A stretch of 64,000 nt of DNA from Nonomuraea sp. NBC_00507 (GCF_036013525.1 NZ_CP107853.1:9920001-9984000), one strand, 5' to 3'. Counted from the first letter of the stretch, positions 31,839-40,969 are shown. Notes: generated by a model not told the origin, from the sequence alone. A program made the numbers and translations.

Positions 31839-34800
31839 ATGCGGTTTGGGGTGCTTGGCCCGCTGATGGTGTGGGACGCGGACGGCGCGCCCGTCACGAT
31901 CCGTGGGCTGAAGGTCCGCGCTCTCCTGGCCGACCTGCTCCTGCACGAGGGCCGCCCGGTGTCGGCCGACCGGCTGGTCGACGACCTGTGGGGAGACGAC
32001 GCCCCCGCCAATCCATCGGCCACGCTGCAGGTCAGGGTCTCGCAGCTGCGCAAGGCGCTGGGCGATCGGAACCTGGTGGCGCACCGGCCCGCGGGCTACC
32101 TGCTGCAGGTGGAGGCGGACGCCGTGGACGCGCGCCGGTTCACCGAGCTCACCAAGCAGGCCCAAGCGGCGAAAGACCCGGGAACGCGGGCCGCGCTGCT
32201 GGCCGACGCGCTGGCCCTGTGGCGGGGCCCGGCGTTCGCCGATTTCGCCGACGAGGAGTTCGCCAGGGCGGCGATCGCCCGGCTGGAGGAGCAGCGCCTG
32301 GCCGCCGTGGAAGCGCACGCCGAGGCCCGGCTGCAGCTGGGAGAACACGCCCTGCTCGCCGGGGAGCTGGCCGACCTGGTGGCGCGACATCCGCTTCGTG
32401 AGCGACTGCGTGCCGTACACCTGAAGGCCCTGTATCGGGCCGGACGGCAGAGCGAGGCGCTGTACAGCTACGCCGACCTGCGCGAACGGCTCGGCGAGGA
32501 GCTCGGCCTGGACCCCAGCCCCGAGCTGGCCGAGTTGCAGCGGGCCATCCTCGCCCAGGACCCTGACCTCGCTCCAGCATTGCGGCACGCCACCAACTTG
32601 CCCGCTCCGCTCACCGAGCTGATCGGACGGGACGAGTCATTGGCCGCGGTATCCGCACAGCTCGGGACGAATCGGCTGGTGACGCTCTGCGGGTCCGGCG
32701 GGGTGGGCAAGACGCGGCTGGCCGTGGAGACGGCGGGCCGGCTGGTCTCCGCCCACGCCGACGGCGTCTGGCTGGTCGAGCTGGCCTCCATGCCCCGGTC
32801 CGGCGAGGTGGCCGAGCTCGTGATGGCGGTCATGGAGATCCGCGACCCGGGCGGCGAGCCGCTCTCGGCACGCGACCGGCTGGCGCGTGCGCTGCGCAAC
32901 CGGCAGGTGCTGCTGGTGCTGGACAACTGCGAGCACGTCGTGGAACAGGTGGCGGATCTGGCGGAGGCGCTGCTGCGGGCCGCGCCGGCACTCCGAATCC
33001 TGGCGACGAGCAGGGAGCCGCTGGCGCTGCCTGGCGAGGTGGTGTGGAACGTGCCGCCGCTGGAGCAGGACAGCGCGGTCCGGTTGTTCGCGGCCAGGGC
33101 GGCGGCCGCACAGAGCGATTTCCGGCTCGACGACTCGACCGCCCCCGCCGTCTCGTTGCTGTGCAAGCGGCTGGACGGGATCCCGCTGGCGCTGGAGCTG
33201 GCCGCCACCAGGGTGCGGGCGCTGGGCGTGGACGGCCTGGTGGACCGGCTGGACGACCGCTTCAGGCTGCTGGCGACCGGGCATCGGGGTGCGCCTCCCC
33301 GCCAGAAGACGCTGACCGCCATGATCGACTGGAGTTGGGAGCTACTGACCGAGCAGGAGCGGCTCGTGCTGCGCCGCCTGGCCGTACACGCCGACGGGTG
33401 CATCCTGGAGGCGGCGGAGGCCGTGTGCCCCGGCGACGGCGTGGCCGCCGATGACGTCCTCGACCTGCTCGCCCGCCTCGTCGACAGGTCGCTGGTGGCC
33501 AGGGCGGGAAACCGGTTCCGCCTGCTGGAGTCCGTCGCCGCTTACTGCGTGGAACGCATGCGAGAGGCGGGCGACCTGAATGAGGTACGGCACCGTCACC
33601 ATGCTTATTACACCGATCTCGCTGAACGAGCCGCCCCCCATCTCTACGGCCCCAACCAGCGCCAGTGGCTCGGCCTGCTCGACGCGGAGGCCGCCAACCT
33701 CCGCGCCGTCGTGGACGGCGCTCACCCGGACCTGACCCTCCGTCTCGCCAATGCCCTCACCTGGTACTGGTACCTCCGCGGTCGCCTGACCGAAGCCAGT
33801 CGCTCACTCGAAACCGCCCTCACCGCGGCGGGTGGCGGGGTGCGGTCTGTGGCGATGGCGTGGCTTATGGGCATCTCCGTTCTGAAGGGCGGGGGTGCCG
33901 AGTGGGTGGCACGCCGGGAGCAGGCAGCGGAGGTGTTCGCCGGAGAGCTGGGCGAGCGGGCCAGGGCCGCGTGGTTCCTGGCCCTCGCGCTGGTGAACCT
34001 GGGTGAGATGGAAGCCGCTGAAGACCTGCTCGACAGGGCTCTGGAGGCCCTGCGCGCCGCGGGCGACCGGTGGGGCGAGGCGGCGGCGCTGAGCACTCGC
34101 GCCCAGTTCGCGCACGTACGCGGCGACCTGACCACACTCGAGCGGGCAGCGACCAGAAGCGCGGAGCTGTTCACCGAACTCGGCGATCGATGGGGCCAAC
34201 TGCAGGCATCGGGCTGGCTGGGCGGCCTGGCAGAGCTGACCGGCGACAACGACCGCGCCGCCAGGCTGCACGGGGAAGGCGTGCACATGGCGGAGGAGCT
34301 GGGCCTGTGGCCGGAGGTCAGCGGTCAACTGGCCTGGCTCGGCTGGACCCATGTGCAACTGGGCGACTACGCGAAGGCCTGGAAGCTGTGCGAGCGCGCC
34401 CTCCGCCTCGCCACGGAGCAGGACTACGCGGGCGGCGAGATCCTCGCCGAGATCGGCCTCGGCTACGCCGCCCGCAGGCAGGGCGAGCTCGATCTCGCCG
34501 AGGAACACCTCGGCAACCTGGTACGGCGGGCGAAGTCAGGAGGCGGCGCCGAGCCCCTGTACCTCTCGATGGTCCTGGTCGAACTGGGCTTCACCGCCGA
34601 GGAACGCGGCGACGCCGAGGCCGCCCGCGCCCTGCACCTGGAGGCGTACAGCGCGGCACGCAAGCTCGACGCCCCGCACAGCGCGATCTCCGCCACGGTG
34701 GGCCTGGCCGGGGCCGTGGCCCTCGCGGGCGCCCACGCCCACGCCGCCCGGCTCCTCGGCGCGGCTGCTGCGTCCCGCGAGGCCACCGCCCTCCCGCAGT

Positions 34801-34925
34801 CCCCAGCGGAACGTGCCGACGCCGACAGAATCGCCGCAACCTGTCGCCAGATCCTGGGCGAAGAGATCTTCACCACTGAATACACCGCCGGCCGCCACCA
34901 GACCCTGGACGAGACGATCACATGA
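31839..34925 (+). CDS. BTAD/NB-ARC/TPR transcriptional regulator (AfsR/SARP-like, large)
   Basis: 1028-residue STAND-type regulator. Residues 1-95 form an OmpR-like winged helix (MRFGVLGPLMVWDADG, LADLLLHEGRPVSADRLVDD); 96-240 the bacterial transcriptional activator domain (LWRGPAFADFADEEFARAAI to GLDPSPELAELQRAIL). An NB-ARC ATPase follows with Walker A CGSGGVGKT at 284-292, LLVLDNCEHV as Walker B, and ILATSREPL. The C-terminal half consists of tetratricopeptide-like helical repeats. ATG 31839 follows AGGGTGA; the reading frame is open for 570 bp upstream but covers the opposite-strand gene. It probably controls the divergent FMN reductase/DHFR-like pair. Confidence 0.92.
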   Translation: MRFGVLGPLMVWDADGAPVTIRGLKVRALLADLLLHEGRPVSADRLVDDLWGDDAPANPSATLQVRVSQLRKALGDRNLVAHRPAGYLLQVEADAVDARRFTELTKQAQAAKDPGTRAALLADALALWRGPAFADFADEEFARAAIARLEEQRLAAVEAHAEARLQLGEHALLAGELADLVARHPLRERLRAVHLKALYRAGRQSEALYSYADLRERLGEELGLDPSPELAELQRAILAQDPDLAPALRHATNLPAPLTELIGRDESLAAVSAQLGTNRLVTLCGSGGVGKTRLAVETAGRLVSAHADGVWLVELASMPRSGEVAELVMAVMEIRDPGGEPLSARDRLARALRNRQVLLVLDNCEHVVEQVADLAEALLRAAPALRILATSREPLALPGEVVWNVPPLEQDSAVRLFAARAAAAQSDFRLDDSTAPAVSLLCKRLDGIPLALELAATRVRALGVDGLVDRLDDRFRLLATGHRGAPPRQKTLTAMIDWSWELLTEQERLVLRRLAVHADGCILEAAEAVCPGDGVAADDVLDLLARLVDRSLVARAGNRFRLLESVAAYCVERMREAGDLNEVRHRHHAYYTDLAERAAPHLYGPNQRQWLGLLDAEAANLRAVVDGAHPDLTLRLANALTWYWYLRGRLTEASRSLETALTAAGGGVRSVAMAWLMGISVLKGGGAEWVARREQAAEVFAGELGERARAAWFLALALVNLGEMEAAEDLLDRALEALRAAGDRWGEAAALSTRAQFAHVRGDLTTLERAATRSAELFTELGDRWGQLQASGWLGGLAELTGDNDRAARLHGEGVHMAEELGLWPEVSGQLAWLGWTHVQLGDYAKAWKLCERALRLATEQDYAGGEILAEIGLGYAARRQGELDLAEEHLGNLVRRAKSGGGAEPLYLSMVLVELGFTAEERGDAEAARALHLEAYSAARKLDAPHSAISATVGLAGAVALAGAHAHAARLLGAAAASREATALPQSPAERADADRIAATCRQILGEEIFTTEYTAGRHQTLDETIT

Positions 34926-34969
34926 GCACGTCGTGGTCCGGGAGGGCGGGGAACAATGACAGCATCGGA

Positions 34970-35007
34970 GTGGCGGGCGCTGCGCCGTCTCTCGCATCGC
35001 CCGCCAC
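34970..35007. terminator. bidirectional hairpin GTGGCGGGCG/CGCCCGCCAC
   Basis: A perfect 10-bp stem with an 18-nt loop in the 106-bp space between the convergent BTAD regulator and metalloprotease genes. No T-tract, but the position suits a shared terminator. Confidence 0.55.
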
Positions 35008-35031
35008 GGATGATCGGTTGATGAGGGAGGG

Positions 35032-35937
35032 TTAGGGCTGCTTGGCGAGGCAGGCTTGGGTGCCTTGCTTACCGCGCTCGAACGCGTCGATGCGCTGTTC
35101 AGCAGTGCCGTGATGATCTATGTTCGCTTCGGGAAGATCGTCGGAGATGCTTTCGAGAGCGTTGGCAATCCTCTCTGGATCTCTGCGATCCCAGTCGAGT
35201 CGACCCTGATAGAGGGATCCGATGAGTGCCGCGCCGGCGAAGCAGTCAGCCTGGAGCTCGTAGCGGTAGCCCATCTGGGCTCTCTGGTGCGGGCGGAGCT
35301 GCTCCTGGATGGCGTGTCCCCATTCGTGAGCAATCGCCACGTAGGGAAAGGTGTTTCCGTCCCGCTCCGGGTTTCCTTTGATGTAGTTCTTGTCCCAGGC
35401 GATGTAGTCGTCCGAGGAGCAGTAATAAACGTTGTTCGGCTTCAGCCGCTCGTCACCGCACATGGGCGGATCAGCGGGATGGTACGGGCCCCACACCGTG
35501 GGAGGCTTGTACCGGCCGGTGATGTTTTTCTCCCAGAACGAGCTGACGATCTGCACCGCGTCCCTTTCGTTTTTGCCCATACGGAGGCGCGTCTGTGGAA
35601 TGGACGTGGACTCGCCGGGCTGCTCCAGGATCGTCAGCTCGGACGGTTCCTCGCCGGCGGTGGGGCCGGTGGAGCCGGGAGCCGAGTCCGGAGCCGATTC
35701 CGAGTCGCTGGACTGGGATTCCGAGTCGCTGGACTGGGACTCCGAGTCGCTGGACTGGTCTGCGGGGTCGGGTTCGGTCGGCCTCGCCCCCGTACCCGTC
35801 CCTGTCCGGCTTTCCGTAGCGGGTGCGGCTGTGGATTCGGATTCGGTGGGCGTTTCGGCGGCCAGCGCCGGTGACCCATAAGCGAGAGCGGCAAGAAATG
35901 CCGGGCCGAGCAACATGAGCCGTTGCTTCTCGTTCAT
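35032..35937 (-). CDS. secreted neutral zinc metallopeptidase
   Basis: 301-residue precursor. The signal peptide MNEKQRLMLLGPAFLAALAY ends near ALAAETP, a Thr/Ser/Glu-rich linker with three SSDSESQ-type repeats follows, then a metalloprotease domain with the zinc motif HEWGH (PYVAIAHEWGHAIQ) and the downstream glutamate in ELQADCFAGAALIG. This matches the YpfJ-type neutral zinc metallopeptidase family. ATG 35937 follows AAGGAGATGG. The frame is open to 36276 without coding features. The substrate is unknown. The acidic repeats are probably a wall-spanning spacer. Confidence 0.87.
   Translation of the reverse strand: MNEKQRLMLLGPAFLAALAYGSPALAAETPTESESTAAPATESRTGTGTGARPTEPDPADQSSDSESQSSDSESQSSDSESAPDSAPGSTGPTAGEEPSELTILEQPGESTSIPQTRLRMGKNERDAVQIVSSFWEKNITGRYKPPTVWGPYHPADPPMCGDERLKPNNVYYCSSDDYIAWDKNYIKGNPERDGNTFPYVAIAHEWGHAIQEQLRPHQRAQMGYRYELQADCFAGAALIGSLYQGRLDWDRRDPERIANALESISDDLPEANIDHHGTAEQRIDAFERGKQGTQACLAKQP
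35697..35759 (-). repeat. three tandem 21-bp repeats in the metalloprotease linker
   Basis: Three almost identical 21-bp units (35697-35717, 35718-35738, 35739-35759; unit 1 equals unit 2, unit 3 differs at its edges) encode the repeated SSDSESQ block. The unit length is a multiple of three, so copy-number change would alter spacer length but not the frame. Confidence 0.85.
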
Positions 35938-36422
35938 TCCATCTCCTTTTCCCAGGGCTATGACCTGCGTCTTCGCCCCTTCGGGTTGCGGAGATCTCCT
36001 TCCGAGATGTGCAGACCGCCAATGAAGCGGCCGTCCCCTCATGGTTGGCAGCCGGGTTCGGCCATGTCGATGGCTCTTGACCCAGTCGATCCGCCTCTTT
36101 AACGACATGCTGGAGCATTCGGCGAGCCGGGACATGCTCACTTGACCGTCGTCCTGGCTCCGATTGGCCGCCCCGAACCATGACCGAAGACCAGGGACAC
36201 ACCGTGGACCACAAGCCTCGGAACCCCTGTTCGAGTGCTGATCGGGCTCGGCGATTGCGTTCCTTTTCGTCCCCATGGTGCACGTCGCCGAACAGGCCGA
36301 AAAGGCGAGACGCGCTTCTCAAGCCCCTGGCGAAGGTGGCCGACTCCTTGCGGGCACTCGGGATAGAGGTGCCCTCCCACAAAGCCGATGAGATAGCCGC
36401 TACGTGCCTCGCTCGGGCAGGA
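35938..36422. other. 485-bp gap, no confident gene
   Basis: The region between the metalloprotease start and the CAP-domain stop has no recognisable gene. A plus-strand stretch at about 36300-36425 reads LLKPLAKVADSLRALGIEVP and SHKADEIAATCLARAG, which has the hydrophobic pattern of a helical protein tail. It lacks a convincing start and runs into sequence antisense to the CAP domain, so it may be a remnant. The promoter of the metalloprotease should lie at the left side. Confidence 0.3.
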
Positions 36423-36800
36423 CTACTTGGCGGCGAAGACCTGCGTCCAGTGGTTCGTCCCGCCGGAATTCTTGGCCAGGCCGACACCGATCAGGGTGTA
36501 GGCGCAGTTCATGACGTTGTTGCGGTGACCAGGGCTGTTCATCCAGCTCTGGACCACCGAGGCCGCGTTCGACTGGCCCTTGGCGATGTTCTCCGCCCAG
36601 CCCGATCCTCCGGTGAACCCGGCTCCCCTGATGCGGTCCACAAAGCTGCGGCCGTCCTTGGATTGGTGGCTGAAGTAGTTGTTCTTGGCCATGTCGTCGG
36701 AGTGGCCGAAAGCGGCGGCGCGCAGCTGCGGGTCGTGGGTGAGCGGCTTACAGCCGCCCTTGGCTCGCTCGATGTTGGTCAGGCGGACGACCTCGTTCTC
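36423..36800 (-). pseudogene. CAP (SCP-like) domain, 3' part of a frameshifted fusion
   Basis: From ENEVVRLTNIERAKGGCKPL to GGTNHWTQVFAAK the frame holds a complete CAP domain of about 124 residues: HDPQLRAAAFGHSDDMAKNN, GWAENIAKGQ, VVQSWMNSPGHRNNVMNC with the usual His/Glu residues. No start codon or ribosome site precedes the domain, and the only ATG (36692) lies in its middle. The upstream trypsin-like gene ends in a Pro/Thr linker of the sort that normally carries such a domain, and reading through one AG dinucleotide at 36798-36803 would join them. So it is the detached C-terminal domain of that protein. Confidence 0.7.
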
Positions 36801-38071
36801 TCTGCCGTGCCGACCGTTCCCGATGATGGCGGGGGCGCCGTGGGCGTCTTGGTGGGGCTGGATGACGGCGCCGGTGGCGTGGGGGATCCCTCGGTGGGCC
36901 TCGGGTTCGGCATCTTCGGGTCCTTGGGCAGGATGCTGCCGGACCAGACGTTGGCGGCGGAGGTGTAGATCTTGTAGGTCTCTCCGTCGAAGAACGGGGA
37001 GCCGATCTGGTCGTAGCGGCCGTTCTTGTCGGCGTCGATGAAGGTGGAGGTGACGCCGTTAACGTAGCCGAGGCGCTTGTTGTTGCTGTACTTCAGCAGC
37101 CAGGGGCCTCCGTCGAAGCCGTAGGTGGCCGCGCCCTTGAGCGCGATCTGCTCTTCGATCTTCAGGGCGGCGTCGGTCACGGTCTTGCCGGTCGTGCCGT
37201 AGAACCACTTCGGGGTGAGGCCGGTGTAGGGCTTGTCGCCGTCGGGGTGCTCGCCGGCCGGGTAGCCGAACACGTAGACCTTCTTGCCCGGCGTGATGTT
37301 GTAGGCGAACCCCTGACCGCCGACGGCGTCGCCGAGACGCCCGGCGTCCTCCAGGACGGCGTAGTGCCACTGGCCGTTGTAGGTCCACTTCGGACCGAGG
37401 TAGGCGTCGTACTCCGCCTTGCTGCCCTTGCCGACCAGCTTGACCTTGAGGCCGTTGTAGACCGAGACGAAGGCGTAGTCGCGGTCGAAGTCCTCATAGA
37501 CGTCGAAGTCGTAGTGGGTGAAGGCCTGCTTGGCGGCATAAATGCCCCACGGGGCCTTGCCCTGGTAGTAGCCGGGGACGAACACCCAGTGGTCCAGGAC
37601 GTGGCCGTCGTCGACGGTGTTGTAGGCGCAGTGGCCGGCCGTGGCGACCAGGTTGCGGTACCTGGACTGCACCGAGGTGGCCGAGCACCAGTACAGCTTG
37701 CCGTCACGGACGAAGAACACCTTGCCCACGGTCTTGGGCAGGTTGATGTTCCTGGACCTGGCGGTCTTCGTCTTCTCGTCGCCGATCGCGGGGATGACAC
37801 CCGGCCTGCCATCGGCGGCGGGAGCACCCGTGGACTTCAGGCGAGCGGTGTGGGTGTTGACCTTGTAGTCCGGGTGGTACTCCTCAGAGTCCTTCAGGGC
37901 CTTACCGTTGCTCGCCAGCCAGAACGAGACGACCTCGTACGCGTCCTTGGCGGCGACCGGCTCACCGGACGCGGGTGCTCCTTCGGGAGCGGCCTGAGCC
38001 GGGGCTATGAGTGCCGAGGACAGGAGGCCGGCGGTGGCGAGGACGCCGCCGGCAGCGAGGATGCGGTTCAA
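36779..38071 (-). CDS. secreted trypsin-like peptidase homologue with Ser-to-Asp change
   Basis: 430-residue secreted protein. The TTG start at 38071 is chosen because AAGGAG precedes it by seven bases and the signal peptide MNRILAAGGVLATAGLLSSA then begins properly (cleavage near AQA-AP). The S1-like domain shows the His motif LVATAGHCAYN, the Asp in DRDYAFVSVY, and the late motif GFDGGPWLLKYSNN. Where active relatives have GxSGGPW, this protein has Asp in place of the nucleophile Ser, so it is probably not a peptidase. It ends in a Pro/Ser/Thr linker (PRPTEGSPTPPAPSSSPTK). The frame then breaks at an AGAGAG tract ahead of a CAP domain. Confidence 0.8.
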   Translation of the reverse strand: MNRILAAGGVLATAGLLSSALIAPAQAAPEGAPASGEPVAAKDAYEVVSFWLASNGKALKDSEEYHPDYKVNTHTARLKSTGAPAADGRPGVIPAIGDEKTKTARSRNINLPKTVGKVFFVRDGKLYWCSATSVQSRYRNLVATAGHCAYNTVDDGHVLDHWVFVPGYYQGKAPWGIYAAKQAFTHYDFDVYEDFDRDYAFVSVYNGLKVKLVGKGSKAEYDAYLGPKWTYNGQWHYAVLEDAGRLGDAVGGQGFAYNITPGKKVYVFGYPAGEHPDGDKPYTGLTPKWFYGTTGKTVTDAALKIEEQIALKGAATYGFDGGPWLLKYSNNKRLGYVNGVTSTFIDADKNGRYDQIGSPFFDGETYKIYTSAANVWSGSILPKDPKMPNPRPTEGSPTPPAPSSSPTKTPTAPPPSSGTVGTAERTRSSA

Positions 38072-38185
38072 AGGGGAACTCCTTGGTCTGTCGTGGAACG
38101 CCTCTTGCGCCCCAAACGTCAGGAAAGGGATCAGGGAAACAAGGCGCATGGCGTGGCACTCCGCATACGCCTCGGCGTGAGGTGC

Positions 38186-38317
38186 TCAGGGCTGCTGATC
38201 CACCGCGTGGCCTCTCGACCGCCGGGAGACGGCGAGGAGGACGGGCGTGGTGCCCGCGGCGCGAAGAGCTCCAGGCGCTACCAGCGGCAACACCAGACCC
38301 AACTGCCCTCTATTCAT
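38186..38317 (-). CDS. putative small ORF with strong ribosome site
   Basis: 43 codons starting at ATG 38317 with GAAGGAAGGGAG a few bases upstream: MNRGQLGLVLPLVAPGALRA, then AGTTPVLLAVSRRSRG and a short tail. Its 5' end looks like a weak signal sequence. It lies 114 bp upstream of the trypsin-like gene in the same direction. No family is recognised and it could be a chance frame; the ribosome site is the only positive evidence. The sequence to its right, 38318-38570, shows no gene. Confidence 0.3.
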   Translation of the reverse strand: MNRGQLGLVLPLVAPGALRAAGTTPVLLAVSRRSRGHAVDQQP

Positions 38318-38574
38318 CAAAACTCCCTTCCTTCACCAGAAAGGAGTCCGGTCACGCGGGTGGATTACGGGATTTCGCAGGTTCTTGGACCCATCGGAAC
38401 TCAGCCCGTAAACAATTGGACGGGATGGCGTACCGCAGAGGCTGCTGTACCTGCCCGAACTCGGATGATCTTTAGCCTCGCCCAGGCGTGAGGATGATCC
38501 ATTGATCGCCTGAGTCGGTGTAGGCGCCGTAGAGGATTAACGCGGTCGGTGGGCGGGTGCCGGAGAACTCCTAG

Positions 38575-39151
38575 CCGATCGACAGCGACGCGTCCGTGGC
38601 GACGTTGACCAGGCGGGGGCCGGGAGGAAGTGCCGGGCGACGTCGAGCATCATCCCCCCGGTAGGTGAAGCGGGGGTAGTCCACGATGTGGCCGCCCGGC
38701 ACGACCCACGGACCGGGGCGCACGGTCGAGCTCTCGATGTCCGCAGGCAGGAGCTGCCGCAAGGTCTGCACCCCGTTGAAGAGCCCGATGGTCGTCTGCG
38801 CGGGGATCACCACCGCGCCAGAGGTGACATCGAGCTGGTAACCCTGTGATCCCATACTCGCGTCCGCGCCACCGAGGAGGAGCGAGATGCCACTGGTGGG
38901 AGAGCCGGAACCGGCGGCCGAGACCGGCAGCGCATAGCACGGTGGACGGTCGCAGGACGCCGGCCAGGTAGGCGCCGAGGTCCGCCGCCGGAGCCAACCC
39001 TGCCTCGGATGCTCACGCCAGGCGGAACCGTATAAGTCGTACCGCTAGCCGGCTGCACTGAGACGGGCACCGGCAGCACGTCACTGAGGGATGCAGCCTG
39101 CACCCGCACGGGAGCGGTGAGTAACGCGGCGGCCAGCCCGGCGATGGCCAT
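38575..39151 (-). pseudogene. GH20 beta-hexosaminidase 5' remnant
   Basis: Starting at ATG 39151, MAIAGLAAALLTAPVRVQAA is a signal peptide followed by LSDVLPVPVSVQPASGTTYT. Several frameshifts then alternate three frames that continue the N-terminal domain of secreted GH20 enzymes: ADLGAYLAGVLRPST, SPTSGISLLLGG, SQGYQLDVTSGAVVI, GLFNGVQTLRQLLPADIE, VPGGHIVDYPRFTYRG and MMLDVARHFLP, the start of the barrel. The sequence then ends in a stop at about 38575. The catalytic barrel is deleted. A third truncated glycosidase in the window, with the GH3 and GH84 fragments. Confidence 0.8.
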
Positions 39152-39227
39152 GACTTTCGTGAGGGCGTCCTCTTCTGTACGCTCCCCGGTCCGCTCGGGT
39201 GAGCGGACCGGGGATGGCAGGTCCCGC

Positions 39228-40901
39228 TCAGGGCAGGGTCCACTTCTGGTTGAACCCGCTGTGGCAGTCCCAAATGATGAGCTGGGTGCCGTCGGCGCTG
39301 GAGCCGCCGGAGGCGTCCAGGCAGCGGTTCGACTGCGGGTTGCGCAGCGACCCGTTGGCCTGGGCCGTCCACTTCTGAGCATCGGCGCCGTTGCACGTCC
39401 ACACCTGGACGGGGGTCCCGTTGGCGGTCGCTCCACCCTTGACGTCCATGCACTTGCCCAGCGCCCTGATCGTGCCGTCACCCGGCAGCGTCCACGCCTG
39501 CGCCGCCGTGCCGTTGCAGGTCCACAGCTGGATCTTCGTGCCGTCCGCCGGATTGGCCCCGTTGACGTCGACGCACTTGCCGCCGACGCCGGTGATCTGC
39601 CCCTGGCGAGGACCGGATCCCGCTGCCTTGATCCGCACGTTGCGGAACGACACGTGATCGGCGTCGCCGTGGTTCTGCAGCCCGATGTGTCCCTGGGCGA
39701 GGCTGCGGGCCGGATCGGTGTTGGTGAAATCGTTGATCTTCACGCCGTTGAGGAAGACCTGCAGCCGTTCGCCCTGGACGAGCAGTTCGAAGGTGTTCCA
39801 CTCCCCTGGCGGGTTCAGGGCCGTGTCCCTGGCGGCGATGTCCGGCTCCTTGAACCCGTAAATCGCGCCGGTGGTCTTGTCTGGCGCGTCGGTGGCGTCG
39901 ATCTGCACTTCGTAGCCGTTGTTCACCGCCGACCACGGGTCGTCGCCGGCAGGGAAGCCAATGAAGACGCCGGAGTTGTCGTCGCCGGTGAGCTTCCAGT
40001 CCAGCTTGAGCGAGTAGGAGCTGAACTCCCGAGCCTGGTACCAGTACAGGCCCATTCCGCCGGAGGAGCTCAGCGTTCCGTCGGCGTAGGCGAACCCGCC
40101 GGGGCCGGCCTGCTTCCATCCGGTGGTGGTGTCGAGCAGCCTCGTGTAGTCGTTCTCCGGTCGGCAGTCGGCCTTGGAGACGCCCGCAGCGTAGTGGATG
40201 CCGCCGAGCAGGTGGGTGCGGAAGGCGGGCTCGCCGTAGGAGGCGATGGTGTGCCCGCCACCGGTGTACCAGGAACGCCCACCCTGGTACGGCTGGCACC
40301 AGGAGGTCGGGTGGTCGCCCATGTCGCCGCCGGAGTAGCTGCCCTCGTCCAGGGTGGCGAGCACGTGCAGGTCCGGGCGAGGGTTGGTGCGGTAGTTGTA
40401 CCACTCGTCGGTCCTGGTCCAGGTCGCGGGCAGATGCCCGGTGGAGGCGTGGGCGCGATCTTCCACCTTCACCTGGGCCTGCTGGGTCGCCGGGTGGCTG
40501 CGGAAGTACGCGCCGACCAGGCCGCCGTAGAAGGGCCAGTCGTACTCGGTGTCGGCGGCCGAGTGCACACCGGCGAACCCGCCGCCTCCCTTGATGTAAC
40601 TCTCGAAGGCCGTCTGCTGGGTGGCGTTCAGCACGTCGCCGGTGGTGTTGAGGAACACCACCGCCTTGTACTGCGCCAGGTTGGACGCGGTGAAGGCGGC
40701 GCCGTCCTCGGTGTGATTCACGGTGAAGCCGTTGCCTGCGCCGAGGTCGCGGATCGCCTGTACGCCGGCGGGGATCGAGTCGTGCCGGAACCCCGCCGTT
40801 TTGGAGAAGACCAGGATCTTGTACGGCTCCGCCTGCGCTGGAGCAGTGAGCAGGGCGCCGGCCAGCAGGACTGCGCCGGTCAGGATTGCCATGCGTCTCA
40901 T
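39228..40901 (-). CDS. secreted ThuA / 3-keto-disaccharide hydrolase domain / ricin-lectin protein
   Basis: 557-residue secreted enzyme. Signal peptide 1-24 (AILTGAVLLAGALLTAPAQA); ThuA-like domain about 27-240 (KILVFSKTAGFRHDSIPAGV, GGGFAGVHSAADTEYDWPFY, YNYRTNPRPDLHVLATLDEG, HTIASYGEPAF); then a concanavalin-like 3-keto-disaccharide hydrolase (DUF1080) domain about 255-425 with SLKLDWKLTGDDNSGVFIGF and EPDIAARDTALNPPGEWNTF; then a ricin-B (CBM13) domain with repeated GKCxDV...QxW motifs to the end. DUF1080 proteins hydrolyse 3-keto glycosides. It lies 68 bp downstream of another ThuA protein in the same direction. ATG 40901 was chosen; the ribosome site is weak. Confidence 0.88.
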   Translation of the reverse strand: MRRMAILTGAVLLAGALLTAPAQAEPYKILVFSKTAGFRHDSIPAGVQAIRDLGAGNGFTVNHTEDGAAFTASNLAQYKAVVFLNTTGDVLNATQQTAFESYIKGGGGFAGVHSAADTEYDWPFYGGLVGAYFRSHPATQQAQVKVEDRAHASTGHLPATWTRTDEWYNYRTNPRPDLHVLATLDEGSYSGGDMGDHPTSWCQPYQGGRSWYTGGGHTIASYGEPAFRTHLLGGIHYAAGVSKADCRPENDYTRLLDTTTGWKQAGPGGFAYADGTLSSSGGMGLYWYQAREFSSYSLKLDWKLTGDDNSGVFIGFPAGDDPWSAVNNGYEVQIDATDAPDKTTGAIYGFKEPDIAARDTALNPPGEWNTFELLVQGERLQVFLNGVKINDFTNTDPARSLAQGHIGLQNHGDADHVSFRNVRIKAAGSGPRQGQITGVGGKCVDVNGANPADGTKIQLWTCNGTAAQAWTLPGDGTIRALGKCMDVKGGATANGTPVQVWTCNGADAQKWTAQANGSLRNPQSNRCLDASGGSSADGTQLIIWDCHSGFNQKWTLP

Positions 40902-40969
40902 GAGCACGTCCGTTTCGGGGTGTGGCCGGCGGCATCTGGCAGGCGCCGCCGGCCGTGGCGAGTCGTCCG

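Noticed and set aside
35697..35759. Possible CRISPR-like short repeats
   Set aside because: The units are directly adjacent, without spacers, inside a coding frame; they are protein repeats.
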